From Nonomuraea sp. PA05 (lineage in GTDB: Bacteria > Actinomycetota > Actinomycetes > Streptosporangiales > Streptosporangiaceae): a stretch of 64,000 bases of DNA. Below, piece after piece: positions 17,172 through 25,920 of the stretch (position 1 is its first letter; every line of letters begins with the position of its first letter). The DNA lies in assembly GCF_008086045.1 (NCBI RefSeq), contig NZ_VSEY01000034.1, positions 98,477-162,476 of the forward strand, given 5' to 3'. Under the pieces are notes generated by a model. That model was not told the origin of the DNA, did no database searches, and was given only the letters and a program-made list of their open reading frames with translations. The translations under genes and the position numbers were made by a program.

Positions 17172-18680
17172 TCACTCGCGGGATCGGGGGATCCACGAGC
17201 CGTGGAATCCGGCCGGGACGCCGCGGGGCAGCTCCACCGTCGCCACAGGGCCGCCCTCCACGCGGGCCGCGTCCAGCACCAGGAGCTGTGAGGCGGAGCC
17301 GTCGCGGCGGGTGGCGACGGCCATCAGCCAGCCGTCGTCCTCGCGGCGCGGGCCCGGCGTCGCCGGCACGAACACCGCCTCCCCGACCATCGTCTCGGCG
17401 TCCAGCTCGTGCACGGCGCAGGTGCCGGTGACGTCGTCGTACTTGACGATCGCGCAGTGGTCGCGGCTGCGGGGCTCGTTGCCGGTGACCGTGTAGAGGT
17501 AGCGGGAGCGCCGGCCGGTCAGGTCGTCGTCGATCGTGGGGAACTCCACCACCCGGTCGTCGAGCTGCTGCTCGGTGGCGCGGCCGGTGGCCGGGTCGAG
17601 GATCCAGCGGTGCAGGGAGGAACGGCCGATCGCCGGGGCGCCAAGGTCGCGCGCGCCGTCGGTTCGCGAGCCGACGCCACGGTCGGAGCCAGGCGGCGGG
17701 GTCGGAAGGGGCGGCGGGGGTAGGGGGCCGAAGGTGCGTTCGGCGTCGGTGCGGGACAGGCGTGGGGAGAAGCCGCGCGCGGCGTCCGCCCGGGACAGCA
17801 TCGCCCAGAGCGCGGTCCACTCGGCGGGCGAGTAGCGGACGGCATCGAGGATCACCCGGCCGCCGGCGTCCTCGTGGGCGTTGCCGACGTGGAAGATCCA
17901 GCACGGCTCGATCTCGAACCACGTCACCTCGGCGCCGGGACGATCGTGCCGCATCAGGCCGAGCCGGGCGCCGTGAGCCTCGTCCCAGCCGTACGGGATG
18001 CCCCGGTCGGCCAGGGAGAGCTGGAACGTCATGGGCAGGTCGAGCCAGACGACGTGGTGCTCGGTGACGGCGAAGTCGTGCATCATCGTGCCCGCCCGCA
18101 CCGGCACCTCCCGGCTGTGGACGAGCTCGCCCTTGGCGTCGAGCCGGTGGTAGGTGAGCAGCGGCGGGACGAAGCCGTAGCCGAAGAAGTGCAGCTCTCC
18201 GGTGTCCGGGTCGGTCTTGGGGTGGGCGGTCATGGCGGTGGTGAGCCGGCCGCCGAAGTCGCAGGGGCCGACGGTGGCGAGGTCGGGCGTCACCTCGTAC
18301 GGCAGGCCCACCTCGACGAGGGCGTAGACGCGGTCGGCGTGCGCCATCACGTGGGTGTTGGCCGAGGTGGCCGTCAGGTCGATCCGGCCGTCGGGGGTGA
18401 CGAACGGCTTGTCGTGGAAGGCGCCGGTCCGCACCCACCGGTTGCGGTACCACTCGGCGCGCCCGCCGCGCAGCCGTACCCCGTGCAGCATGCCGGGACC
18501 GGCCTGGAGGTGGCCGCTGCGCCGGCCGGGCAGGGGGTTGGGGCCGTTGCGAAGATAGCGGCCGTCCAGCTCGGGCGGGAGCGTGCCGGTCACGGGCAGG
18601 TGTACGGCGTCGATCTCGTCGGGCACCGCCTGGAGGTGGCCGGGGAGGCCGTACTGTTCGACGGTCTGCGGGTCGATCAC
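17172..18680 (-). CDS. Carotenoid cleavage oxygenase (RPE65/lignostilbene dioxygenase family)
   Basis: This 502-residue enzyme cleaves a double bond in carotenoids, apocarotenoids or stilbene-like compounds with non-haem iron. The family N-terminus DGRYLRNGPNP is present. The four expected iron-binding histidines fall in TAHPKTDPDTGE, MMHDFAVTEHH, FHVGNAHED and the C-terminal FHGSW. The length matches the family. The GTG at 18680 has GGAGG just upstream. A 47-bp tandem duplication over the start creates a 16-codon leader frame ending in GTGA overlap with this start. It is transcribed divergently from the oleA-like gene, so a shared control region is possible. Its carotenoid substrate is not known. 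Confidence 0.93.
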   Translation of the reverse strand: MIDPQTVEQYGLPGHLQAVPDEIDAVHLPVTGTLPPELDGRYLRNGPNPLPGRRSGHLQAGPGMLHGVRLRGGRAEWYRNRWVRTGAFHDKPFVTPDGRIDLTATSANTHVMAHADRVYALVEVGLPYEVTPDLATVGPCDFGGRLTTAMTAHPKTDPDTGELHFFGYGFVPPLLTYHRLDAKGELVHSREVPVRAGTMMHDFAVTEHHVVWLDLPMTFQLSLADRGIPYGWDEAHGARLGLMRHDRPGAEVTWFEIEPCWIFHVGNAHEDAGGRVILDAVRYSPAEWTALWAMLSRADAARGFSPRLSRTDAERTFGPLPPPPLPTPPPGSDRGVGSRTDGARDLGAPAIGRSSLHRWILDPATGRATEQQLDDRVVEFPTIDDDLTGRRSRYLYTVTGNEPRSRDHCAIVKYDDVTGTCAVHELDAETMVGEAVFVPATPGPRREDDGWLMAVATRRDGSASQLLVLDAARVEGGPVATVELPRGVPAGFHGSWIPRSRE

Positions 18681-18761
18681 GACGCCTCCAGCGAGGTACG
18701 GGAGAGCGTCACCAGCGGGTCGATCACGGCGCCTCCAGCGAGGTTCGGGGCAGCGTCACCA
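18634..18761 (-). repeat. 47-bp tandem duplication over the carotenoid oxygenase start
   Basis: Two copies of a 47-bp unit, each carrying TCGCTGGAGG, a spacer and GTGATCGACCCGC, lie head to tail at the 5' end of the gene; they fall within roughly 18668-18761. The downstream copy holds the real start at 18680; the upstream copy has its own GGAGG and a GTG at 18727. The two copies differ at only a few bases, so the duplication looks recent. Confidence 0.75.
18677..18727 (-). promoter_or_regulatory. 16-codon leader reading frame coupled to the carotenoid oxygenase start
   Basis: The GTG at 18727 opens a 16-codon frame (VIDPLVTLSRTSLEAS) whose TGA (18679-18677) overlaps the GTG start of the oxygenase. 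It has a GGAGG site at suitable distance. Such a layout can feed ribosomes into the downstream gene by termination-reinitiation. It arises directly from the tandem duplication; whether it is translated is unknown. Confidence 0.45.
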
Positions 18762-19003
18762 TAGGACGGGGCGGCGGCGCCGCCTAGGCGCGCCGTGGCC
18801 ACATTGCCGCTCGGCGGCGCCCGCCGGGATCGCCGCGCGGTGGCGCTGGTCAAGGCCTCGGCAAGCCGGGGCGTGCGCTCGGCGGTTCAGCTAGGTTCGC
18901 CGCCGGGTCTTGCTTATCGTGGGCGCCTGTTGCCCAGGAAAGGCGGACTTAGCATGCTCTATCGGCCAGCCGCGCGGCCCGTACGGGGAAGGGGCGAGCC
19001 CGC
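18728..19003. promoter_or_regulatory. Divergent control region between carotenoid oxygenase and oleA-like gene
   Basis: These 276 bases separate divergent genes and must contain both promoters. The right end carries GGGGAAGGGG, about 10 nt before the oleA-like ATG, as its probable ribosome site. No convincing -35/-10 pair or strong inverted repeat was found by eye. Confidence 0.45.
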
Positions 19004-20014
19004 ATGAGCCGGTCGCGGTACTCCCGCGTGGCGGGGGTGGCGGTGCACCTGCCGGACGACAGCCTGACGACACCGCGGCTGGAGGACCTGCTCGCCGAAC
19101 GCAACCCCGGCGTCCAGGTGCCGCGTGGCCTGATCGAGCGGCACAGCGGCGTGCGGCGCCGCCACGTCGCGCCGCCGGAGAGCATGGCGTCGGACCTGGC
19201 GGTGGCGGCGGCCCGGCGGCTGCTGCGGCAGACCGGGCACGCGCCGCCGTCCATCGACCTGATCATCTACGCGGGCGTGTCGGGCGACGCCGTCGAGCCG
19301 GCGACCGGTCACATGGTGGCGGCCAAGCTGGGGGCGAACTGCCCCGTCTTCGACGTCCGGGACGCGTGCAACAGCGTCCTGCGGGCGATCCACCTCGCGG
19401 ACGCGCTCATCACCGGCGGCTACCACCGGACGGTCCTCATCGCGTGCGGCGAGGTCGTGACCGCCGGCATCCAGTGGCGGCTGGAGTCGCAGGAGGACTT
19501 CGAGCCGGCGATCCCGTCCTACACGGTCTCCGACTCGGGCACGGCGCTGCTGCTGGAGTCCAGCGGGACACCAGGGGTGCTCGGGGACCGATTCGGGGCG
19601 AACTCCGCGTACTGGGAGTCCTCGATCATGCCGTTCGTACGCGATCCGCTCGGCGGGTTCGGCGCCGGGCCCTTCGCGATCGACCCGGTCTCGCTGGCCA
19701 TCGGGGTGCAGAAGCTGGACCTGAGCGTGCTGCGGCAGCCGCTGGCAGAGCGGGGGCTCGGCTGGGAGGACATGGCGGTGGTGTGCGTGCACCAGCCGTC
19801 GCTGGCGGCGCTGCACTGGTTGTGCGAGCTGATCGAGCTACCGCCGGACAAGGCCGAGGTGACGATCGTCGATCACGGCAACCTGGCCGCCTCGACGTTG
19901 CCGATGCAGTTGCGGTCGGCGGAGGAGGCGGGGCGGCTCAAGCGGGGCGACCTGGTCGCGCTGGTGGGGGTGGCGAGCGGGCTCAGCTCGGGCACGGTGC
20001 TGCTGCGCTGGTGA
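19004..20014 (+). CDS. oleA: OleA-like thiolase / ketoacyl-ACP synthase III family condensing enzyme
   Basis: This 336-residue thiolase-fold enzyme has the FabH/OleA active-site triad: Cys122 in RDACNSV, His263 in VCVHQPS and Asn293 in DHGNLAAST. FabH would extend acetyl-CoA for fatty acid synthesis. OleA instead performs a head-to-head Claisen condensation of two long acyl-CoAs to a beta-keto acid. I favour OleA because convincing OleB, OleC and OleD homologues lie within 6 kb. The MMPL gene starts 42 bp downstream and is probably cotranscribed. Unlike many ole clusters, oleA is on the opposite strand, converging on oleB-D-C. Substrate chain length cannot be read. Class is firm; the OleA role rests on context. 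Confidence 0.8.
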   Translation: MSRSRYSRVAGVAVHLPDDSLTTPRLEDLLAERNPGVQVPRGLIERHSGVRRRHVAPPESMASDLAVAAARRLLRQTGHAPPSIDLIIYAGVSGDAVEPATGHMVAAKLGANCPVFDVRDACNSVLRAIHLADALITGGYHRTVLIACGEVVTAGIQWRLESQEDFEPAIPSYTVSDSGTALLLESSGTPGVLGDRFGANSAYWESSIMPFVRDPLGGFGAGPFAIDPVSLAIGVQKLDLSVLRQPLAERGLGWEDMAVVCVHQPSLAALHWLCELIELPPDKAEVTIVDHGNLAASTLPMQLRSAEEAGRLKRGDLVALVGVASGLSSGTVLLRW

Positions 20015-20055
20015 GGACGCGCCCCGCCGGGACCGGACCATGAGGAGGAGTGTCC

Positions 20056-22230
20056 ATGCCGGTCGGCATCCGTCATCGCAGCCCCCGCGCCGTACCCCCC
20101 GCCGGGTCCGGCCTGTGGCAGGACGGTCTCGCCGCGGGCTCCGGCGTCCTCGACCGGCTCGGGCGGGCGGTCGCGGGCCCGGCCGGATGGCTCGTCATCG
20201 CGTGCTGGCTGCTCCTGGCGGGCGCGGCGCTGACGGTGCTGCCCGGCCTCGCGCAGCGGCTGGCCCCGCCCTCGCTGGAGGTGCCCGGCTCACCGTCCGC
20301 GAGAGCCGCGGCGGTGGTCGCGCGCGGCTTCCCCGAGCTGGGCGGCGAGCAGATGATGCTGGCGTTCGGCTCGTCCACCTTGAACGCGGACGAGCCGCGC
20401 CACCAGCGGGCGGTCGCCGCCACGGTGGAGGCGCTGGCCGCCCGTCCGGACGTCGGCGCGATGCTGCCGCTGCCCGGGACCGACGGCGGGCACCCCCGCC
20501 ACGCGTACGTGCTGGCCGGCGTGCACGGCGACGAGCCGGCCCGGCAGCGGAACCTGCCCGCCCAGCTCGCGACCGCCCGCCAGGCCGCCCAGGACGCGTC
20601 GGGCGGCGTGGTCACCGTGACCATCCTGGGGGTGAGCCGGGCCTTCGCGCAGCTCGCGCACGCCGACATGGCGGATCTGCGGTCGATGGAGGCGATGACC
20701 GTCCCGGTGGCGGCGGTGCTGCTGGTGCTCGGCCTGGGCGCGGTGGGGGCGGCGGCGCTGCCGCTGGTGGTGGGCGGTGCGGCGATCCTGACCGCGGTGG
20801 GCGCGCTCGCGGTGGCGGCGGCGCTGGCGCCGGTCGACTCGACCATGCTGACCTACACCGTCACCATGTCGCTGGGGCTGGGGCTCGACTACACGCTGCT
20901 GATCCTGCTGCGTTACCGTCAGGCGCGCCGCGCCGGGCTGACGACGCGGCTCGCCGCCGGGCGCGCCGCCGCCACGGCGGGCGGCACGGTGCTGTGGTGC
21001 GGGGCCGCGATCGTCGTCACGTCCTGCGCGTTGCTGGTCGTGGACGTGCCGTGGGCGCATTCCCTGGCGCTGGCCGGCATGCTGGCCGCGCTCGTCACCC
21101 TGGCCGCCGCGCTGACGCTGGGACCGGCGCTGCTGTCCCGCCTGGACCGGTGGCTGGAGTTCGGCACGCTGCCGTGGCGCAGGGCCGGGGCGGCGGGCGG
21201 GCGGGCGGCGTGGTTGCGGAGCGCCGAGCACATGATGCGGAGGCCCGGCCGGTACGCCGTGGCCGCCGTCGCCGTGCTGGCCCTGGCCGCCGTGCCGGTG
21301 CTGCACCTGCGGATGGGTCTGCACTACGACCGTCCGGCGCTGGCGGGCACCGACATCGGCGCCGGGATGGCCGAGCTGGAACGCGACGGGGTGGCCGGGC
21401 TGACCACCGTGGCACTGCCGCACCCCGGCGGCGCCGCGCCCGTGGACACCTTCGCCTTCCAGCAGGCGCTGCGGGCCGACCCGAGGGTGTCCATGGCCAC
21501 CGTGATGGACAACGGCAGGGACCTGACCGTGATGCTCATCGCCGACCGGTGCCCGCCGGACGGGGCCGCCGCGGCCGCGTTCCAGCGGGACCTGCACGCG
21601 ATGGGCGCGCGCCTGCTGCCCGCCGGACAGCCGATGCCGGCCGTCGGGCCGGCGGCGCGGCTCGGCGACCTGGCGGCGGCGGCGCTGGACGGGCTGTGGC
21701 AGGTGCTGGCGGTGGTGCTGCTGGCATCGTTCGGGTTGCTGCTGCTGACGTTCCGCAGCCTGCTGATCCCGCTCAAGGCGGTCGCCATGAACCTGCTGTC
21801 CGTCTGTGCCGCCTTCGGGCTGCTCACCGCCGTCTTCCAGGACCTGGGGCCGGAGGGCGCCGACGTCAACGCGTTGCTGCCGCTGATCGTGTTCACCATC
21901 GTCTTCGGGCTGTCCCTGGACTACGAGGTCTTCCTCGTGCACCGCATCGCCGAGCACTACCGCCGGAGCGGCGACAACACCGCCGCCGTGGTGCACGGGC
22001 TGCGGTGCACGGCGCGTCCGATCACGCTGGCGGCGGCCATCATGGCGGTCACGTTCGGGGGGCTGATGCTCACGCGGCGGCTGGACTTTCAGCAGGGCGG
22101 GTTCGCGGTGGCGGCGGCGATCGTGCTGGACGCCACGATCATCCGGATGGTGCTGGTGCCGAGCCTGATGCGGTTGCTGGGGCGGTGGAACTGGTGGCTG
22201 CCCGGGTTCAGCGGCGCAGGAAGGCGGTGA
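20056..22230 (+). CDS. MMPL/RND-family membrane transporter
   Basis: This 724-residue protein has the twelve-helix RND layout of MmpL proteins: a first helix near 40, a large outer domain (about 60-200), helices to about 360, a second outer domain and a final helix bundle. The motif LGLDYTLLILLRYRQ in the first half and LSLDYEVFLVHRIAEHY in the second are the family's proton-relay segments. MmpL proteins export lipids or hydrophobic metabolites by proton motive force. The ATG at 20056 sits 7 nt after AGGAGG; a nearer GTG would be too close. It follows the oleA-like gene directly, suggesting export of the long-chain product. Its stop overlaps that of convergent oleB. Confidence 0.92.
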   Translation: MPVGIRHRSPRAVPPAGSGLWQDGLAAGSGVLDRLGRAVAGPAGWLVIACWLLLAGAALTVLPGLAQRLAPPSLEVPGSPSARAAAVVARGFPELGGEQMMLAFGSSTLNADEPRHQRAVAATVEALAARPDVGAMLPLPGTDGGHPRHAYVLAGVHGDEPARQRNLPAQLATARQAAQDASGGVVTVTILGVSRAFAQLAHADMADLRSMEAMTVPVAAVLLVLGLGAVGAAALPLVVGGAAILTAVGALAVAAALAPVDSTMLTYTVTMSLGLGLDYTLLILLRYRQARRAGLTTRLAAGRAAATAGGTVLWCGAAIVVTSCALLVVDVPWAHSLALAGMLAALVTLAAALTLGPALLSRLDRWLEFGTLPWRRAGAAGGRAAWLRSAEHMMRRPGRYAVAAVAVLALAAVPVLHLRMGLHYDRPALAGTDIGAGMAELERDGVAGLTTVALPHPGGAAPVDTFAFQQALRADPRVSMATVMDNGRDLTVMLIADRCPPDGAAAAAFQRDLHAMGARLLPAGQPMPAVGPAARLGDLAAAALDGLWQVLAVVLLASFGLLLLTFRSLLIPLKAVAMNLLSVCAAFGLLTAVFQDLGPEGADVNALLPLIVFTIVFGLSLDYEVFLVHRIAEHYRRSGDNTAAVVHGLRCTARPITLAAAIMAVTFGGLMLTRRLDFQQGGFAVAAAIVLDATIIRMVLVPSLMRLLGRWNWWLPGFSGAGRR

Positions 22231-23161
22231 CGGCCGGTTCAGTGTGGCGCAGGAAGGCGGTGATCGCCGGGACGAGGCTGTCGTGGGCGTCCTCCAGCAC
22301 GTAGTGCCCGGCGCCGGGAAAGGCGTGCACCTGCGCGCGCGGCAGGCGCCGCCGCCACTCGCGCAGCATGAGCGGGTCGAGGACGGGATCGCGCAGCCCC
22401 CACCCGATCAGTACGGGCCGGTCGGCGAACGCGGCCAGCGTCTCCCCCGCCCGCACCAGCAGCGGCCACGACGGGTCGCCGGGGCCGAGCGGGATGTCGT
22501 GGACGAACCGCTGGACGGCCAGCCGGTGCTCCCTCCCGTCGTCCGGCGCCAGGAAGGCGGCCCGCACGTCCGGCGGGAGCCGGTCGCGCAGCCCGAACGG
22601 CGGCAGCGTGGCCAGCCGGGCGAACGCGTGGTGGCGCAGGAACAGGCGCTCGCCCAGCCGCGTCTCCCGCAGCAGCCACAGCGGCAGCCGCAGCGCCGGG
22701 CGCACCCGCGGGCCGTGCGGGTCGGGGAAGGCGGCGGTGTTGAGCACGACCAGCCGGGACACCCGGCCGGGGTGGCGGGCGGCCCAGGCCATGCCGATGG
22801 GGCCGCCCCAGTCGTGCATGACGAGCGTCCAGCCGTTCTCGGGGGCGGAGCGTTCGGTGATGAGGTGGTCGGTGAGGGCGTCGAGGTCGTCCACGCGGGA
22901 GGCCAGGGTGAAGGGGTGACGGCCGGCGGCGGGCTTGTCGGACAGGCCCATCCCGAGGTGGTCGGGGGCGATGCAGCGGTGCTCGCCGCGCAGCGCCAGG
23001 ACGAGGCGTCGCCACAGGTAGCTCCAGGACGGGTTGCCGTGCAGCATGAGCACGGGCGCGCCGTCGCCCTCGTCCAGGTAGTGCAGGCGCAGGGCGTCAT
23101 GGGTGAACCAGCGCGACTCGAAGGGGTAGCCGGGCAGGGGCGGGCGCGTGCGGGTGGGCAT
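22208..23161 (-). CDS. oleB: OleB-like alpha/beta hydrolase (beta-lactone decarboxylase)
   Basis: This 317-residue hydrolase is of the haloalkane dehalogenase type. It has HGNPSWSYLWR (oxyanion region, residues 41-51), the nucleophile elbow VMHDWGG with Asp117 and flanking Trp, and the catalytic His in FPGAGHYVLED. OleB enzymes share this dehalogenase-like active site and remove CO2 from beta-lactones to give cis-olefins. Its ATG overlaps the stop of the oleD-like gene (ATGA), placing it last in the operon. A true haloalkane dehalogenase or another epoxide-type hydrolase is the alternative, but the ole context makes OleB the best reading. Confidence 0.8.
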   Translation of the reverse strand: MPTRTRPPLPGYPFESRWFTHDALRLHYLDEGDGAPVLMLHGNPSWSYLWRRLVLALRGEHRCIAPDHLGMGLSDKPAAGRHPFTLASRVDDLDALTDHLITERSAPENGWTLVMHDWGGPIGMAWAARHPGRVSRLVVLNTAAFPDPHGPRVRPALRLPLWLLRETRLGERLFLRHHAFARLATLPPFGLRDRLPPDVRAAFLAPDDGREHRLAVQRFVHDIPLGPGDPSWPLLVRAGETLAAFADRPVLIGWGLRDPVLDPLMLREWRRRLPRAQVHAFPGAGHYVLEDAHDSLVPAITAFLRHTEPAVTAFLRR

Positions 23162-24276
23162 CAGACCTCAGACGTGCGGGCGGACGGGTGGCGGGCCGGC
23201 GTCAGGACCTCAGGCGTGCGGGCGGACGGGTGGCGGGCCGGCGTCAGGACCTCAGACGTGCGGACGGAGGCGTGGTCCGGGGCGGCGGGGTCGCCGGACA
23301 GGTGCCTGGCAAGCCTGGCCAGCCCTTCGGCCATGCCGACGCGCGGCTCGTAGCCGAGGTCGCGGCGGGCGGCGGAGATGTCGAACCAGTGGGACGTCGT
23401 GGCCTGCACGACCGCCATCCGGGTGATCGGCGGTTGCGCCCGTACGCGGGCCAGCCGGTAGCCGTGCTCGACGGCCGCCGCGCCCAGGCGGGCCAGCCGG
23501 GCGGGCACGTGGCGGGTCACCGGCGGCAGGCCCGCCGCGCCCAGGAGGCCGTTGACCCAGTCGGTGAGCGTGACCGGCTCGTCCTGGGTGATGAAGTAGG
23601 CGCGGCCGGCGGGCGGCGATCCGGGGGCGAGCGCGTCCAGGGCCAGCAGGTGGGCCTCCGCGGCGTTGCCGACGTACACGGTGTCGATGCGCTTGCCGGG
23701 GGCGCGCGGCAGGACGAGCCGGCCGCGGCGGGCCCGCGCGGCGAAGCGGGGCAGGAAGTGCGGGTCGCCCGGCCCCCAGATGAGGTGCGGGCGCAGCGCG
23801 ACCGTGGCCAGCCGGTCGCCGTCGGCGGCCAGGACCATGCGTTCGGCGATCGCCTTGGTGGCCGGGTACGGGGCGGGGAAGCGGCGGGCGTACGGGGCCG
23901 ACTCGTCCACGCCCTCCAGGTCGCGGCCGTCGTGGACGACGCTCGGCGAGGAGGTGTGCACCAGACGGGTGACGCCCGCACGCCGGCAGGCCTCGATCAC
24001 GTTCGCGGTGCCCTCCACGTTGATCGAGCGGTAGGCGTGGGCCGGGCCCCACATGCCGGCCAGGGCGGCGCAGTGCACCACCGCGTCGCAGCCGGACACG
24101 GCGGCCCTGACGCCGTCCCGGTCCCGCAGATCGGTGGTGTGCTGGAGCACGCCGAGATCGGCCAGTGCCGGGTGGTGGCGGCGGTTCAGCGCGGAGACGT
24201 GCTCGCCTCGTGCCGCCAGGAGCCGGCAGATGGCTTGGCCGAGGAATCCGCTGCCGCCGGTGACCAGGACCTTCAT
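23161..24276 (-). CDS. oleD: OleD-like NAD(P)-dependent 2-alkyl-3-ketoacid reductase
   Basis: This 371-residue extended short-chain dehydrogenase has the cofactor motif VTGGSGFLG at its very start, HTSSPSVV with the active-site Ser, and the YPATK catalytic Tyr-Lys pair. OleD reduces the beta-keto acid from OleA to a beta-hydroxy acid. The ATG at 24276 overlaps the stop of oleC (ATGA), and its stop overlaps oleB (ATGA), so the three are tightly coupled. The last ~35 residues are a repetitive tail (two copies of a 14-residue TSEVLTPARHPSAR-like unit plus a partial one) encoded by 42-bp DNA repeats. This tail is not part of the family fold. Confidence 0.85.
   Translation of the reverse strand: MKVLVTGGSGFLGQAICRLLAARGEHVSALNRRHHPALADLGVLQHTTDLRDRDGVRAAVSGCDAVVHCAALAGMWGPAHAYRSINVEGTANVIEACRRAGVTRLVHTSSPSVVHDGRDLEGVDESAPYARRFPAPYPATKAIAERMVLAADGDRLATVALRPHLIWGPGDPHFLPRFAARARRGRLVLPRAPGKRIDTVYVGNAAEAHLLALDALAPGSPPAGRAYFITQDEPVTLTDWVNGLLGAAGLPPVTRHVPARLARLGAAAVEHGYRLARVRAQPPITRMAVVQATTSHWFDISAARRDLGYEPRVGMAEGLARLARHLSGDPAAPDHASVRTSEVLTPARHPSARTPEVLTPARHPSARTSEV
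23165..23264 (-). repeat. 42-bp tandem repeats encoding the OleD C-terminal tail
   Basis: Two complete 42-bp units (23165-23206, 23207-23248) and a partial third (to 23264) are nearly identical and in frame. They add 14 residues each to the end of the reductase. Their near identity points to recent expansion. Confidence 0.85.
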
Positions 24277-25886
24277 CGTTCCTCCAGGCCGAGCTTGCGG
24301 GCGGCCCAGCGGGCCAGGAGCGGGCGGCGGATCTTGCTGGCGTGCCGGACGTCCGTGGGGAGGCCTGGATGCGCCAGTACCTCGGCGACAGCGCCGCCCG
24401 TGGCGGCAAGCGCCCGCACCCGTTCGAGGGTCTCGTGGCGTGAGGTGCCCGGCTCGCACTCCACGCACAGGACGGGACGCTGGTCGCCCGGCGGGCCCAC
24501 GCCCACCAGCGCGCTGCGGCGCACGCCCGGCAGCGCGTTGACGATCGGCTCGACCTGGTCGGTGTACAGCTCGCCGCCGGCGGTGCGCACCCGCTCGCTC
24601 TTGCGCCCCGCGAACCACAGCCGCCCCTGCTCGTCCATCAGGCCCAGGTCACCCATGCGGTGGACGGGCTCGCCGTGGTCGTCGACGCGGGCCAGGGCGC
24701 CCTCGTCCGGGCGGGCGAGGTACGGGTCGCCGACCGCCGGGCCCGCCACGGTGATCTCGCCCACGGTGCCCGGCGGCACGAGAAGGTCGTCCGACCAGTG
24801 TGGGATCGCCTCGTCGGTGATGCGGATGACGCGCACCTTGTTGCCCGGCAGGACGCCGCCCAGGCAGGTGCCCGCGCCGCGCGCGGTGGCCTCGGCGGTA
24901 GCGGTCAGTTCGGCGGCGTCCGCCATGCTGACCAGCAGGCATTCGGTGGCTCCGTAGATCGAGCGCACGTCGGCGTGCGGGGGCAGGCAGCGCAGGGCGC
25001 GGCGCAGCACCGGGAACGGGAGGGGCGCGCCGGCGGTGAGCACCACCTCGACGGTGTCCAGGATCTGGTCGTGCCGCAGGCAGTGGCGGGCCAGCCGGTC
25101 CAGCAGGGCGGGGGCGGCGAACAGGGCGCGGACGCGGTGGGTGGTGATCGAGCGGGCCATGGCGGCCGGGTCGGTGCGTTCCGGGCGGCTGGGGGTGCGG
25201 CGCGGGATGATCGCCTCGCACCCCATCGACGGGGCCGCCACGGCGAACGGGGGGAAGGTCGAGTACAGCGTGGTGCCGGGTTCCAGTGCGCCGAGGTGGG
25301 CGAGCAGCTCGGTCTGTCCGGCCAGATGGCGGTGGCGGTAGGGGACGCCCTTGGGCGCGCCGGTGGAGCCTGAGGTGAAGACGATGAGCGCCGGTTCGTC
25401 GCCGTCCGGTGCCGTCCAGGCCGGGTGGCGGGTGCGGGCGTGGCGGGTGCGGGCGAGCCACATGGAGCGGGTGGCGAGTGTGACGGTGGTGCGCACGCTG
25501 TCGCGCGCCCAGCCCAGCAGGACGCGCGCCAGGTGGGCGCGCGGGATCGCGACGAACGCCTCGGGAGCGGCCTCCGCGAGGCACGCGCCGACCGCCCGCG
25601 CCCCGAGGCCCGGATCGATCAGCACCGGCACGGCCCGCAGCCGCAGCAGCGCCAGGACCACTGCGACCAGGTCACGGCCGGGCGGGACCAGGACGGCGGC
25701 CCGTGTTCCCGCCGTGACGCCGGCGCGCGCCAGCCTGGTCGCCGCCCCCGTGATGAGGTCGTCGAGCTGGGCGTAGGTCAGGGTCTCGGTGTGGCGGCGC
25801 CGTTCGACGCGGCAGGCGACCGTGCCGGGATGGGCGCGCGCCCAGTGCTCGGTCATGGCCACGACGTCGAAGAGCGGGGTGGTCAC
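24273..25886 (-). CDS. oleC: OleC-like beta-lactone synthetase (AMP-dependent ligase family)
   Basis: This 537-residue member of the adenylating superfamily has the P-loop IVFTSGSTGAPKGV near residue 170, the SIYGATE motif, and the MGDLG and AGRKSERV motifs of the hinge. The C-terminus LPTDVRHASKIRRPLLARWA resembles the conserved end of OleC proteins (typically a DxRHNxKI-like sequence). OleC converts the beta-hydroxy acid to a beta-lactone with ATP. The start is a GTG at 25886, 34 bp after the stop of the small secreted protein gene. It is followed by oleD with an ATGA overlap. An ordinary acyl-CoA ligase is less likely given the neighbours. Confidence 0.85.
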   Translation of the reverse strand: MTTPLFDVVAMTEHWARAHPGTVACRVERRRHTETLTYAQLDDLITGAATRLARAGVTAGTRAAVLVPPGRDLVAVVLALLRLRAVPVLIDPGLGARAVGACLAEAAPEAFVAIPRAHLARVLLGWARDSVRTTVTLATRSMWLARTRHARTRHPAWTAPDGDEPALIVFTSGSTGAPKGVPYRHRHLAGQTELLAHLGALEPGTTLYSTFPPFAVAAPSMGCEAIIPRRTPSRPERTDPAAMARSITTHRVRALFAAPALLDRLARHCLRHDQILDTVEVVLTAGAPLPFPVLRRALRCLPPHADVRSIYGATECLLVSMADAAELTATAEATARGAGTCLGGVLPGNKVRVIRITDEAIPHWSDDLLVPPGTVGEITVAGPAVGDPYLARPDEGALARVDDHGEPVHRMGDLGLMDEQGRLWFAGRKSERVRTAGGELYTDQVEPIVNALPGVRRSALVGVGPPGDQRPVLCVECEPGTSRHETLERVRALAATGGAVAEVLAHPGLPTDVRHASKIRRPLLARWAARKLGLEER

Positions 25887-25920
25887 ACCACATCACCTCT
25901 CACAGCTCGGAAGCGGGGGG

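Noticed and set aside
19004..20014. Housekeeping FabH for fatty acid initiation
   Set aside because: It is not next to fabD, acpP or fabF of a fatty acid cluster, but beside OleB/C/D homologues and an MMPL exporter. FabH remains possible only if the ole assignments fail.
22208..23161. Haloalkane dehalogenase as the main call
   Set aside because: The Asp nucleophile motif is shared with dehalogenases, but tight coupling to OleD- and OleC-like genes makes OleB far more likely.
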